Shown: in pieces, positions 13,566-24,628 of the stretch
Layout: each line of letters begins with the position of its first letter
Position numbering within the stretch: the first letter of the stretch is position 1
Assembly (NCBI GenBank): GCA_949775045.1
Contig: OX459097.1
Location: 10,775,619 to 10,839,618, forward strand
Origin: Metridium senile
Taxonomy: Eukaryota; Cnidaria; Anthozoa; Actiniaria; Metridiidae
Length of the DNA: 64,000 bases
Direction of reading: 5' to 3'
Program-made: the position numbers and the translations under genes
Notes under the pieces: model-generated
Databases searched by the model: none
Told to the model about the DNA's origin: nothing
Seen by the model: the letters and a program-made list of their open reading frames with translations, nothing else

Positions 13566-16500
13566 GATGACCAAGATAATGATCATGATGACAATGGAGA
13601 TGGTAGCCATGACGATGATGATGATGATGATGATGATCAAGATGACCAAGATAATGACCATGATGACAATGGAGATGGTAACCATGACGATGATGATGAT
13701 GATGATGACGAAGATAATAATGCTGATGATGATCATAATGAATTCCAACTTATACCTGTAGAACTCGAATCCTTGGCATCAGTTGAGGACACTACAGAAT
13801 TCTGTTTGGCAGCAGTTTTGGGTGATTTACTGGGCGATGCTTTAGTGCTGGATGGAACGAAAATGAACGTTATACTTTTCTGCGCTGAGCTTGCTTTGCC
13901 TGTGGGTTGGATATGGATGGTAGGAACAGACTGCACGTCGGTGACTGGAATGACCTCTATTTGTGCGCTTTTAGAAGAGTCTTTTTCAGGCGTCTCTTCA
14001 CTGGTTGAATTCTAAACAAAGAGAGAAATATGTAAGAAATAATTACAGTACGAATCAAAAAATCGTGGGCACCCAGAAATATTTTAGAAATCGTTTATAG
14101 TTTGTTGAAAAACTCAGAAACAACTATATCACCGCAAGAAGTTTGACTGATGTTTAGTATGATAAACCTTTTTGTAGTAAGAGTTGTTTGTGAGTTGTTC
14201 AACGATCAATAAACGATTTCTTAAATACTTCTGGGTGCCCACGGTTTATTGATTCCCACTGTAAGACTACACAAGAATACATAAGTCAGATAAAGAAAAG
14301 ATTGCACAAGAATGAATGACTTTCAGTAATGGTTATAATTGAGCAGATAAATTAATACATAGTTGCTCACTTTCTTGGGCAGAGTTTCTTCTTTCATGAT
14401 GACAATAATATTGATAATGATGATACAGTGGAACCTCGCCTTACGGCCACCCGCTTAATACGGCCACCCGTTATTACGGCCAGTTTTTTAGGTCCCAACG
14501 AAATGCATGCCATACATTTTCTTTAAAATTTACCCGCTTAATACGGCCACCCCGTTAATACGGCCACTTTTGGCTGTCTCTTCAGTAGCCGGATTAATGG
14601 GGTTCCACTGTATTTATAATGATGGTAATGAAAATGATGATGATCATGCTCGTGATCGTGATCGTGATATTGATGATGATGCTGGTAATGAAGTTGATTT
14701 TGAAGGTGGTAATGGAAATGATGATGATGATGGTGATGATGAGGATGAGGATGATGATCACGATTGTAATGTTGAGGACGATAATCATAATTAAGTTGAT
14801 ATCGATGGTGGTAATGAAAATGATGATGATAATGATAACAATGATTGAGTTAATGATAACAATGATGACGGTGATAATAATGACAATGATAATAATAGTG
14901 GTATTGAACTTTCAACATACCGTAGCAGACCGTATGATAACTCGTGAATCCTCACCACTAGTTATCGCAAACGATGAGTCCTTTAGATCACTCGTGGATT
15001 GCATGTTGGCTGGAAGTGTCATCTCAACCCCAGCATGTTTCTTTTGTAAATGTTTCTTCACACAGCTCACATACTGGAACTTCTTCTGACAAATTGGACA
15101 AGAAACATTCTTCTTCGTAGTCTTTCTAGTTGTTTTTGGTTTCTTTGGCTCCTCTGCCCCAGGTACGTGTGCCTTTTTGCAGTGCGTTTCAAAATTGGCG
15201 CGGTATTTAAAGGTCCTTGAGCACGTTTCACATTTGTACTCTTTTCTGGGTTCTTTTGGCGTCTTTGGTTTGCCTTCTTTTGCTTCCATCAGCTTTTTAA
15301 GACACCTGAGAATAATGAAGAAAGAGACATGTTAATAAAATAATAATTCATTGACTAGTGTCTGTAATTTAGAGTACAAACATTAAAAGCGTGCAACATA
15401 AATAGTACTAAATAGTGATATTTTATGCTAATTCTAGAGTGCATTCAGTAAAAGCGTGAAACACTAATTACAAAATTGTGCAAAATAGTGCTAGTTGAAC
15501 AATAGAAAACAATATTAGCATAAAATAGTACAAAATAGTATTACTAGTGTTTCACGCTTTTACTAAATGCACTCTAATGTTTTCTATTGTTTAATTAGCA
15601 CTATTTAGTACTAATTAGTGCTACTTGTTTCACGGGTATAATATTTGTACTCTAATAGTTAGTATTACTAGTAATATCTAAAAATGTAGAGGGCACGTCA
15701 TCGGTATATAGAGCTCAAAGACGTAAGCAAAAAACGTGAATAAAGAGGTAAATGGAAAATAAATTTAGATTCGATGTTATGCTGTTACAGTCTAAGGCCC
15801 AGTTCAGATGACAAATTTTTCCCACGTCAACTCTAAGTGCCTTTGAGGCCAGCGGCTAATAAAAGCATGATAACTACCATATAAGATAGCAGCTCTTTAG
15901 CTTAGTGCCAGGGGATGATGTGTGTTAAGTTTGGTCAACATACTACTTCTTGTTTCAAGGAAAACAGTGCTCACACTTAGAATAGACGCAGCAGAAGTTC
16001 AGCGTCTGAAGTGGGCCTAAAACCATTTGGACTGATCTTAGATTCAGATAATGTTGTGAACTTGTTAGTCTAGCGTTCAGTTCAGATGTCAAATTTTTGC
16101 CACATCGAATCTAATCGCCTTTGAGGCCAGCACCTAATAACAGCACGATAACTTTTGCTTAGTGGCAGGAGACGAAGCAGCGAAAATACAATGTCTGAAC
16201 TGGGTCTAAGACCATTTGGACTGATCATAGCTGCAGTACCTTTGTCTATGTTTTGTAACCCATCGTCTGGACAACAACTCTTTTCCACATAGATCACACT
16301 TCTGTATTCTGAGTTCTTTGTCCTGGTGGGTTAGTAGATGCATACGGTAGTTTGAGCTTTGCACAAAGTCTTTAGAGCAGATATGACACTTGTACGGCCG
16401 TTCCCCACCATGGACTAGGATATGCTGCTTGAGGGTAGAGCGATGCGCAAACCTTTTGTCACATTTTGGACAACTGAAATAGAACAAATGTAATAAGAAC

Positions 16501-19500
16501 ACAAATTTCACAAATTTTATATAGCTGGCTAGTAGATTGAAATAGAACAAATGTAATAAGAACACAAATTTCAATTTATATAGCGGCATTTACAGAAGCT
16601 CAATGGCGCTTTACAAAGTTTGTTAAAAATAACTTAATGTTGTTAATAACTTGGTAATAAATGTAAACTAGCGAGTAAACTGGTGTAGGCTGCGTCGGTG
16701 TATGATATAAACGATAGGTTATATAATGTAATTTATAACACCATAAAAAGTGTTGACTTAACTTTACTGACTGTTCGAGCTTTAGCCCTTCGTCGGAGTT
16801 AAAAAGGGATATGGTATGGTAATAAAATAAATATTTACAAGCTTTTACAATATATAAAACCAGATTAAGAGAGCTTTTTGGGGACAACTGATCTAAACAA
16901 AATAATACTATAAACCATGTAGGGATAATCTCCAGATTCATTTGAATATAAAACTTGTCTAAATGTGTAAAATATGTAATGTACTAGACAACTGTTTGTG
17001 TTATATGACCAAAACAAGTTGTTGCAGTGGTAAATGTTCATCATACGATAAACATTTCTTCTCAAAATCATTAATAATTCATGACCATTTCAGCCAACCA
17101 GATTGTCTAATTTAATTACGTGCATGCAGTACTGGGAAACCCAGTAAAACACTTCAATAATAAACTTGTTAGAGAAGTCATTTAAAACATGTGCTTCACC
17201 GGGTTTCCAAACACTTGAAAACAATAAAAAAGCACAATTTAAATAAAAAAACACAATTTTTTGCAAGCATTCCCGACTTCAAACCTCAACATTGTAAAGA
17301 GGGAGAGAGAGAAAGGCTAATTTAACTATAAAAAAGTATGCAGAATTTTCTGTAAAATCCTAAGGATTTTTGCATATTAGATAGATTTGACTCTCTCTTG
17401 TAAACGACCACTTTCTTCTGGTCCGAGGGTGATCGCTTATGAGAGTCAACTGTAGTAGTTAGCACAAAGTACCTGTATGGTTTTTCACCAGTGTGAATAT
17501 TGTTGTGTTCTCTCAAGTTCAGAGAAAAGCTGAATGTTTTACCACAGATTTCACATTTGTAAGGTTTGATTCCTGTATGCCTCATTTTGTGGTACTGATA
17601 ATGACCTAACATGTAGAATGCTCTGGGACAGAACTCACACTTGTATGGCTTTACACCTGGAAGATAAAAAGGCACTCTTCAACTATTTATTAAATGGAAA
17701 CTAGCGACTAAACTAGTATAGGCTGCGTCGGTGTTTGATAAATGATAGGTAATATAATGAAAGTTGTAACACCGTAAAAAATAGAAATAGAAACTAGCGA
17801 GTAAACTAGTATAGGCTGCATCGGTGTTTGATATAAGCGATAGTAATATAATGAAATTTGTAACACCATAAAAAATAGAAATAGAAACTAGCGAGTAAAC
17901 TAGTATAGGCTGCATCGGTGTTTGATATAAACGATAGGTAATATAATGAAAGTTGTAACACCGTAAAAAATGTTGACTTAACTTTACTGACGTTTCAAGC
18001 TTTAGCCCTTCGTCAGAGTAAAAAATTATTTATTAACTTATGCCTGATGTGTGAGACTTGTAACTCAACACTCTTTTATTATTACTTAAAAATTATGAAT
18101 AATTAATGACAATTTTAAAGAAATCATGTCTGTGATGAGCAATGTAAATCTCATACAGATTCATCATGATTTGGATAGGTTTCAACTTGAAAGTACTATA
18201 TTCGAGTTCGATCTGTAAGGGATATACAGTAGTGGCTCATCTTTGCTTCATCACTGTATATCCCATACAGATCGGCCACTCATACAGTAATAGTAAATAC
18301 AGTGACCTATTTTAAACATTGTTGTCAAAGCTAAAGCCACAGTCAATACTTCTAGGGCTGCAAAGGATGTTGGTATATTGTGTCTTGTTTGCAGGTTCTT
18401 CAAATGATTAGTTAGTTGTGTGTGTTTATAATTATATTTTCAGGTCAAACGGTTGCAGTGGTATATGAAAATGTTTATATAATTTTGCAGCACAATGCTG
18501 TTGTCGGCCAGCTGTCTCTCTCACACACTCCACACTACCTTCTATATTTACAAGCACACTGCATTAAACCTCTTTTCCTGGTCTAGTGTAGATATATATG
18601 TGATACAAACCTGTGTGCTTTCTCATGTGAACTTTCAAGTTTCCTGAAGAAGAGAGCTCATGGTTGCAAACTGAACACTTGTAAAGCTTTTGTCCTGTGA
18701 AAATGACAAACAGTTAAATAAATATAGAATAGAGGTTGTATTTAAAAGAATTAACAACTAAAGTTTGTTTCAAAAAAATTATTTATATTTTACTTACAGC
18801 TATATAAAAAAAATGTTGAATACTAAATAGTGCATTCCAAGACCAAAGGGCATTGTGGGTCTCATTAATTTGAAACAAAAAGCAAATATACAGCGATATA
18901 ACGGGTATTGTATAACAGGGTATATTGTTTTGAATGGAATGCACTAAGAATAAAATAGCTAATTATTACTTATTTTATTCTAAACCTTCTAACCTTCTTC
19001 TTTGCGCAGGCACGCAATAGATTGTCATAGTCTTCGCGCCGATATGCTTGATACACTTTATTTTTTTTCTTTAGTTTATCATGTTTCTTTAGATCTCGTT
19101 CATTTTCTATATGTTTGCATCCTAGTCTTTAGATAGTTATATACTTAGCATTGTAAGAGCCAAATTATGTTTGGATTATGCTAATAAACCATTATTATTA
19201 TTTTACTATTTATTATTATTATTCTAAACAATATTAAATGCCCCAGGATGCATTTCAATTTCAATGTTTTTTTAAATGGCTGTAAACATTATACCAAGCT
19301 TGTGGACTGCTAGCCCATTGGCACATGCTCTAGCTTTCAATATGCCTTACACAGGTGTAACAACAATACCTTAACATTGTTAACCTATATACTACTTATA
19401 CATTGCTTTTGGACTACTTGTCCATTCACACATGCTCTAGCTTTCAATATGCCTTACACAGGTGTAACAACAATACCTTAACATTGTTAACCTATATACT

Positions 19501-22500
19501 ACTTATACATTGCTTTTGGACTACTTGTCCATTCACACATGCTCTAGCTTTCAATATGCCTTACACAGTGTAACAACAGTACCTTAACATTGTTAACCCT
19601 GATGATGGGAAAGGAAAACCTCATTGACTACTGCATTTTCCATACCTGTATGAAGCCAGCCATGACACTTCAATTCCTTTTGTGTATTAAAAGACTTATC
19701 ACAGTGTTGACACTTAAACCTCTTGTTTCCTGTGTGTTTAGTCATGTGTCTCTTAAGATCCCAGTGGAAAGGAAACTTCTTGTCGCATAGCGTGCATTTG
19801 TAAGGCTTGAAGTCAGTATGGAGTATCCAATGTCGTTTTAAATGGCTAGCGCTACAGTAATGCTTGTTGCAGCGGTCACATGGCCAACGCAATCCTGAAT
19901 CTGTTGTGATAGGTGTCACAGACTCTGTAATAAAATTTACAATAAGATTAATTGAACATGTTGATGACATTAAGGGGGCTTTCATTTAATAGTGTATGGG
20001 GGGGGGGGGGTTTGTTTAAATCACTGGTTGTCTTTTCCAAATATTACCCAGCACCCCCTTCCTGGTTGAAAAAAATATCATAACCCCCCTATATTTTTCG
20101 TCCAGATTTTACTAAACCCCTATAAAACAGCATAAAACTTGTAACAACCCCCCTATATAGCTTCTGAAAAGAACATGACCCCCCCCCCCAAAAAAAACAA
20201 ACAATATCCCCCCCCCCCCCCCATACATATGTATAGAACTGGCACTTAGCCATCAGCTCTCCCACGTTAATTTAATATTCATTTGTTAATATTGTGCTTA
20301 TTCTTTTCACTATATAACTGTTCATTGAATCTACAAAATTAAATGTAATTTCTTCTTTACTGACAATGACTGTTGAAAACAAAAAGGTCTGAGTACTATT
20401 AGGTGACTGTAAAATAATTTCAATAGAATACAAGACACTTTGGATTGAATAGCTAAAACTTTTCTAAATTAAAAAGTTGTGTACTCTTTTCACATCAAAA
20501 AAGTTATGAAAAATTAATAAAACTCTTCAAACAAAAAGGAATCTGTTTGGATAGGTTAGGGTAGGTTTTGTTATGTAAATAGATGTATTTTCTTTTATAC
20601 CTAGTCATATATTTTATTCATTTATAACTATATTATTACTTTGTACATGTATTAAACTTAAACATTTGTTTTAAGAAGATTAATAAATATGTTTATTATT
20701 ATTGTTATTATAATTATGAATATACATCTTATTGCAAGAATGTTGTCCTGACTTTTGTAATTTAGTGGGAAAGGAATTAATGAAAAGACAAAAGAAGATC
20801 ACTCAAGCTGAACTTTTTCTTTAAGAAAGAGTTCAGCTTGAGTGATTTTCTTTTGTCTTTTAATAGAGCGGTTTTTGTACGAGTGGGAAACTGACCGTAC
20901 CGTACCGTAGCCGTAACCGTACCGTAAATTCTATAAAAACATTCGAAAATTCTACAGTAACAGTACCGTAACTGTGCGGTAAATATTACGGCCAGTTTCC
21001 CACTCAGACGAAAACCGCTCTAAATTCCTTTCCCACTAAAGTCAGGACGCAATTAGGTGTACACATAAGCATGGTGTACTCACTGATATCAAAGTCAAAC
21101 TGTTCTGGTTCAAAAGGAAACTTTTCCGGCATTTCTGTTGAATCAGGTTCAGGGTTTTCAGGAGGAGGATCATCCCTGAAAGCCATTGTTGGCCTATTAT
21201 CATTAGGCTTCCTTGTATTAGCACGAATACTTCTCTCAGCCTCCATCACTCCTACATCTTGTAGAGTCTGGTTAAGGTGTCTGTTCAGCACCTCATCAAA
21301 ACTGCTTGATGCTGATGTATCAGGTGCTTGACGTGGCCAATCATGACTGGCCGGGGCCGGATGCATGGGTGGGTCCCTTTCAGGGGGGTGACTGTAGGGT
21401 GTGGTTTGGGGGTAGTCATTGGGTGCACCACTTGAATTTGATGCTGGTTCTCCAGGACTTGCTGAGTCTATAAAGACAATGTATACAGTATATTAAGTAA
21501 AAACAAACCACACACAAAAAAATGTTCAAGAAAGAATAGTGATATAATTGTAATACATTTCAACAACAACAACAACAAAAACAACAACAACAAAAACAAC
21601 AAAAATACATAAACAGTTTAGCCTGCTTATCCGAGAAGATGTAAAGGTTTACAGCAAGATGCTCAAGACTGTGACCACTGATAATGTATTCGCCTACTTT
21701 TGTAGCGCCATCCTCCAATTAGCGTTTAGATCAGAGATAAGATAAGACAATCCTGTAATGCTGATAGGATAACAGCATAGACGAAAGTATTCGAATACAT
21801 TAGCGGTGGCCACACTTTTGGGCTCTTTGCTGTAACCATTTGCAGATGTCATTAGTATACACTGTAGCAGCATCCAACAACAACTGAGCCAACTGGTCAG
21901 CAATTTATTGGACTGTGATGTTTTAACTGTTACTGCTAGTCTTTGTTTACATATTTTACCATTTAGGTCATTCGCTCAATGTTCAGCATTTTAGACCACT
22001 CTGAATATATAATAGCCCGTAATTAAGAATCTCAACTGGCAAGTAGGCAAACCAGTTGGCTTTTTACAAGCATGGTCGAGAGACCAAATTTGACCTAATC
22101 AAAATCGGGACAAATACAGTCTCAGCTAATGGTCAGAGCAGGACTTGAACCTGGCACTACCAGATTGCGAGGCAAATGCACTTACATGTACCACTCCACC
22201 ATGCTACATCCATCTGACGATGCATAGTATTAATGTAATAATCATTAGCCACATTATAAAATGTATAAACATGCAATAAAATATAGCAGCTGTAAAATAA
22301 AAATTATAAATATTCATTACGACATGATAAAGATATTTATAAAAAATATCACACCATCAAACCACCATTACCACTGTTAATAGTACATACATATTACTCT
22401 TAGCTATCAAGACATACCATGGACAATAAGATCATATGCATCATGTGTAAGCGTTGTTGAATCAAATGTGATCAGACAAGGGACTTGATCTGGGAGACGA

Positions 22501-23113
22501 GGTCGAACGCCAAGCAAAAGACCTGGATTATTCTCATCTGACGAGTAAATCAACTTAATCAGCCCCAAAGTAACGCCACGTTCAGCTTTCACGACCAAAG
22601 CGTTGTTGTAGTAAAGATAGATCTACAAGAAAACACATCAGCTTTTAAGATTATTTATTCGATAATTGCAGAGGTGGATGGCTGAATTATCTAAAACAGC
22701 GAGATTGTTGTAGTGTTAAAAATACTACTGGCTTTCTCAGCAGGCAAAGTTAGACGACAAAGTGTAGCTATTTATGACCTTGAGTTAATAATACCAGGCT
22801 AAAGTAGTATGTTTTCACAAGAAAGCGAGAAAGATTCTTTAGAAAGGAAAATTAAACCTCGCTCTGTATAAAAACCCGCACATTCTGAATGATACAAAAC
22901 ACTCTGTTTTTGACGAAAATGGGTTTATTTCACACAAAGAAACAACTAAAATCATGATGATAAGTGTATCTAGCGACTTACTTCATTTTGTCTATGCCTG
23001 GGTTCTTTTTCATGGTGTTCAGCGCCATAGTTGTTTCTGTTTACTAAACATCGACCAGAAGACGACGCCATCTTGCTTCGATGTTGCTGATGATGAGGCG
23101 GACTGGGCTCCAT
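11603..23113 (-). CDS. C2H2 zinc-finger protein, 11 fingers
   Basis: Ten coding exons (22982-23113, 22418-22622, 21084-21467, 19646-19924, 18611-18694, 17473-17656, 16240-16473, 14921-15305, 13756-14011, 11603-11928) join without a phase break to 822 residues, probably a nuclear DNA-binding regulator. Residues 1-240 are a non-finger region that I do not recognise, proline-rich in 113-240. Fingers lie at about 256-276, 284-304, 312-332, 340-360, 368-388, 396-416, 424-444, 452-472, 482-502, 526-547 and 570-591. Finger 9 is C2HC (C-x2-C-x12-H-x3-C), its last cysteine supplied by the next exon. Residues 592-822 are Ser/Thr/Lys-rich. TGEKP-like linkers join several fingers. I start at the first ATG of the open exon; a second in-frame ATG, within AAGATGGCG, is codon 15. 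No ortholog is assigned. Confidence 0.9.
12005..12420. mobile_element. Decayed Penelope-like tandem-unit relic, split by a MITE
   Basis: Copies of the unit seen at 17690-18023 (ttacggtgttac, cctatactagtttactcgc, ctagttt) lie here in opposite orientation. A truncated hammerhead-like 3' half (cgtaacgtcagtacagttaa) sits at about 12010. A separate MITE (12160-12309) is inserted in the middle. Confidence 0.6.
12160..12309. mobile_element. MITE, TTTCGTATGACT family
   Basis: The ends tagagaagatttcgtatgac and gtcatacgagatctgctcta are inverted repeats. A single end of the same family is present at about 59342-59372. Confidence 0.8.
12420..13130. repeat. Tandem array of long degenerate units
   Basis: Units of very roughly 120-170 bases recur, each with gattatggtagtcttaaag and cagtggtggtgatgata, in the last intron of the zinc-finger gene. 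Confidence 0.85.
13240..13725. repeat. Minisatellite with (GAT)n cores
   Basis: Five units contain gaccaagataatgacc and gacaatggagatggta, each followed by a variable (gat)n run. It lies immediately 3' (on the gene strand) of exon 13756-14011 and gives meaningless long open frames on both strands. Confidence 0.95.
14044..14268. mobile_element. MITE, GGGCACCCAGAA family
   Basis: The end blocks aatcgtgggcacccagaaat and acttctgggtgcccacggtt are inverted repeats, flanked by cagtacgaatcaa and its mirror ttgattcccactg. It lies 30 bases beyond a splice site of the zinc-finger gene. Confidence 0.8.
14425..14611. mobile_element. TA-flanked pogo/mariner-like MITE
   Basis: TACAGTGGAACCTCG at the left and GGTTCCACTGTA at the right are inverted repeats with TA at both edges. 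Internal copies of ttaatacggccacc are arranged symmetrically. The ends resemble those of pogo-type Tc1/mariner derivatives. Confidence 0.8.
15368..15652. mobile_element. MITE, TTAGAGTACAAA family
   Basis: Ends ttagagtacaaacatt and aatatttgtactctaa are inverted repeats. A second inner pair (gagtgcattcagtaaaagcg near 15440 and cgcttttactaaatgcactc near 15555) shows one related element nested in another. Confidence 0.8.
15795..16232. repeat. Two direct copies of one MITE
   Basis: The stretch 15795-16040 and the stretch 16078-16232 share gttcagatgacaaattttt-like starts, cctttgaggccagc and accatttggactgatc. The second copy ends only about 8 bases from the splice donor of zinc-finger exon 16240-16473. 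Confidence 0.7.
16665..16805 (-). mobile_element. Decayed Penelope-like unit with degenerate hammerhead
   Basis: One copy of the ctagcgagtaaact / ataaacgatagg unit is followed by the sequence that corresponds to the hammerhead at 17983-18022. Here the core is changed (CCGACGA, GAACAGTC), so it should be dead. Confidence 0.6.
17690..18023 (-). mobile_element. Three tandem ~93-bp units ending in a hammerhead-like motif
   Basis: Three units beginning actagcga(g/c)taaact start at about 17700, 17792 and 17886. Each contains taggctgc(g/a)tcggtgttt and acaccgtaaaaaat-like sequence. The last is followed by the hammerhead-like motif at 17983-18022. This resembles non-autonomous Penelope-like or retrozyme-type units. 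Confidence 0.6.
17983..18022 (-). ncRNA. Hammerhead-ribozyme-like motif
   Basis: On the minus strand: stem I TTTACT pairs perfectly with AGTAAA; core CTGACGA fits CUGANGA; stem II GGGC(TAAA)GCTT follows one unpaired A; then GAAAC and GTC, the cleavage triplet. Stem III is only the palindrome ACGT, as expected for dimer-type hammerheads of Penelope-like elements. Stem II contains G-U pairs. Confidence 0.6.
18310..18500. mobile_element. Fragment of the CACCTATTTCA core-A MITE
   Basis: Contains attgttgtcaaagctaaagc and gggctgcaaaggatgttggt, decayed versions of the left part of 40853-41081. The right end is not recognisable. Confidence 0.5.
18828..18947. mobile_element. Short MITE, GTGCATTCCA ends
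   Basis: The ends agtgcattcca and tggaatgcact are inverted. The left block (gtgcattccaagacc) is shared with 9308-9725. Confidence 0.6.
19310..19600. repeat. Tandem ~120-bp units
   Basis: Three units contain acatgctctagctttcaata, ccttacacaggtgtaacaac and accttaacattgttaacc. They abut the 3' edge of zinc-finger exon 19646-19924. Confidence 0.85.
19972..20226. mobile_element. G/C-tract MITE, GGGGGCTTTCATTTA family, copy 1
   Basis: The left edge aagggggctttcatttaata is followed by a run of G; the right side has long C runs, then ccatacat. The same family lies at 23866-24082. The runs make G-quadruplex formation possible. Confidence 0.7.
20746..21049. mobile_element. Nested stack of inverted-repeat elements
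   Basis: Outer arms gtcctgactttt...agtgggaaaggaatt and aattcctttcccactaaagt enclose two units. The first is a hairpin (about 20785-20862, arms tcactcaagctgaact and agttcagcttgagtga). The second is an element with ends tagagcggtttttgt and acgaaaaccgctcta (about 20863-21022) filled with accgtaccgtaacc-like units. The stack ends 35 bases from zinc-finger exon 21084-21467. Confidence 0.8.
22014..22208 (-). mobile_element. tRNA-derived SINE
   Basis: Read on the minus strand, a tRNA-like head has a perfect B box (GGTTCAAGTCC) with a pairing T-stem (CAGG/CCTG) and an A-box-like tggtggagtggt. A body of about 110 bases follows. A full tRNA cloverleaf is not seen. Confidence 0.65.
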
Positions 23114-23865
23114 TTGGGCGTTAAAATGCGAAAGTGAGAAATAAAAGTGAAAGGGGTTTTCTGATCTCCTGTATCAATTAATTTGTCCATATTTTTTCCT
23201 TATATATTTATGTAATTTTATTTTATGTATTAATATATTTGTGCACCTTTATTATTACTTGAATTGTTTAATTATTCATTCAATCATTATTTTTCCATTT
23301 CAAATTAAAATTTAAAACAAGGTTTTTACTCGACGTTTCGACGCCATTTTCAAGAGTGAATATTTATTGCAAGTGAACGATAAATAAGTACAAATTTGAA
23401 TAATAATATTTACTTACTAAATCATGATTTTATTTTCCAATTTTTATAATAATTTGTTCATTGAGTGTATCGAGATCACCCTGATTGATTGATTGATTGA
23501 TAGACTGACTGGTTGATTGACTGCAGATTAACTGATTCAATGATTGACACATTGAATGATTGAGAGAATGGATGGTTGGTTGGCTAATCTAATTCGTTCA
23601 TTATCAATTTTACTGTAGAAATAATAGTTTACAAAAATTAAGATATAGACACAGTGCCTAAGCCTACTGTTCCATAGTGACTAAATCATAAAGCTGTCTG
23701 TGACTAAATGACTTTGGGGGCCTTTTTTGTTGGCTAATTTAATTTGTTCATAATAAATTTCACTGTAGAATAATAGTTTACAAGATATAGACACTGTGTC
23801 TAAGCCTACTGTTCCATAGTGGCTAAATTATAAGGTTGTCTGTGACTAAATGTCTTTGGGGGCCT
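23114..23865. other. Upstream region of the zinc-finger gene
   Basis: Presumed promoter side of the gene starting at 23113, with no TATA box seen. It includes a decayed hammerhead-like sequence on the minus strand at about 23324-23360 (stem I ACTC/GAGT and GAAACGTC kept, CUGANGA core lost). A direct duplication of gttggctaatttaa...cactgtagaaataatag lies near 23578-23640 and 23732-23790. Confidence 0.5.
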
Positions 23866-23874
23866 TCATTTATT

Positions 23875-23906
<32 letters not shown>

Positions 23907-24082
23907 GGTGGGGGTGGTTGATAATATTGAAGGGGGTCATGTTATTTTCAAAAGCTATATAAGATAAGATAAGATAGGGGGTTGTTACTAATTGTATGCA
24001 GCTTTAGTAATAAACTGGGCAAATATTATCTCCCCCCCCCCCCCCTCTGCCCATACACTAAAAAATGAAAGCCCCCTTAATA
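23866..24082. mobile_element. G/C-tract MITE, copy 2
   Basis: Begins ccttcatttattagtgtgtg with a G run of about 18 and ends in a C run followed by cccatacactaaaaaatgaaagccccctt. This mirrors the left edge of 19972-20226. Confidence 0.75.
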
Positions 24083-24542
24083 AAAACGAGATATAGTAAC
24101 ACTCTTTGAAATTATGGTGCATATACACCCTTAATTTCTAGGAATTATTTTTGTCACATGTGCAATAGCTCTGACAGTAGTGCTAGTACATGATGGCCAA
24201 GAGACAACATGTGATTTTGTAAATGTGTGATTCAAAATAACACAATTCACAATATTTCATTAATTTGAGATTCATGATTTGACTAAAATTTATATGTGAT
24301 AGGTGAATATCAAAAATATTGATGCATGAAGCATGATGCCAACCCCCCTAGCCACCCTACTAGTGCCCCATGGGATCATGTGGGTTATTGACAATTTATG
24401 AGGAAATAATTAATAAGTTATTTTATCATATGACCGTATTTCCTGCTCGCCCGCACCTAATAAAAACCATGCAAACAAAGAAAAGACAGTTACCAGTACT
24501 TGAGTAACAGACACTTGGGCAAAACGACTAGTAACAAGTACA

Positions 24543-24548
24543 TTTATT
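24543..24548 (-). terminator. Polyadenylation signal AATAAA
   Basis: On the minus strand AATAAA lies about 80 bases after the stop codon of the ECHDC1-like gene. Confidence 0.45.
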
Positions 24549-24628
24549 TTATATTAATGATCTCAATTTGCAGATAATTTAAAAGTTTTTAAAACCTTTA
24601 TATTATTATTTATCCTCTTTGTGGATTG

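Noticed and set aside
13135..13761. Open frames of about 200 codons on both strands (poly-Met, poly-Ile)
   Set aside because: Pure (GAT)n minisatellite; both strands are equally open, as expected for triplet repeats.
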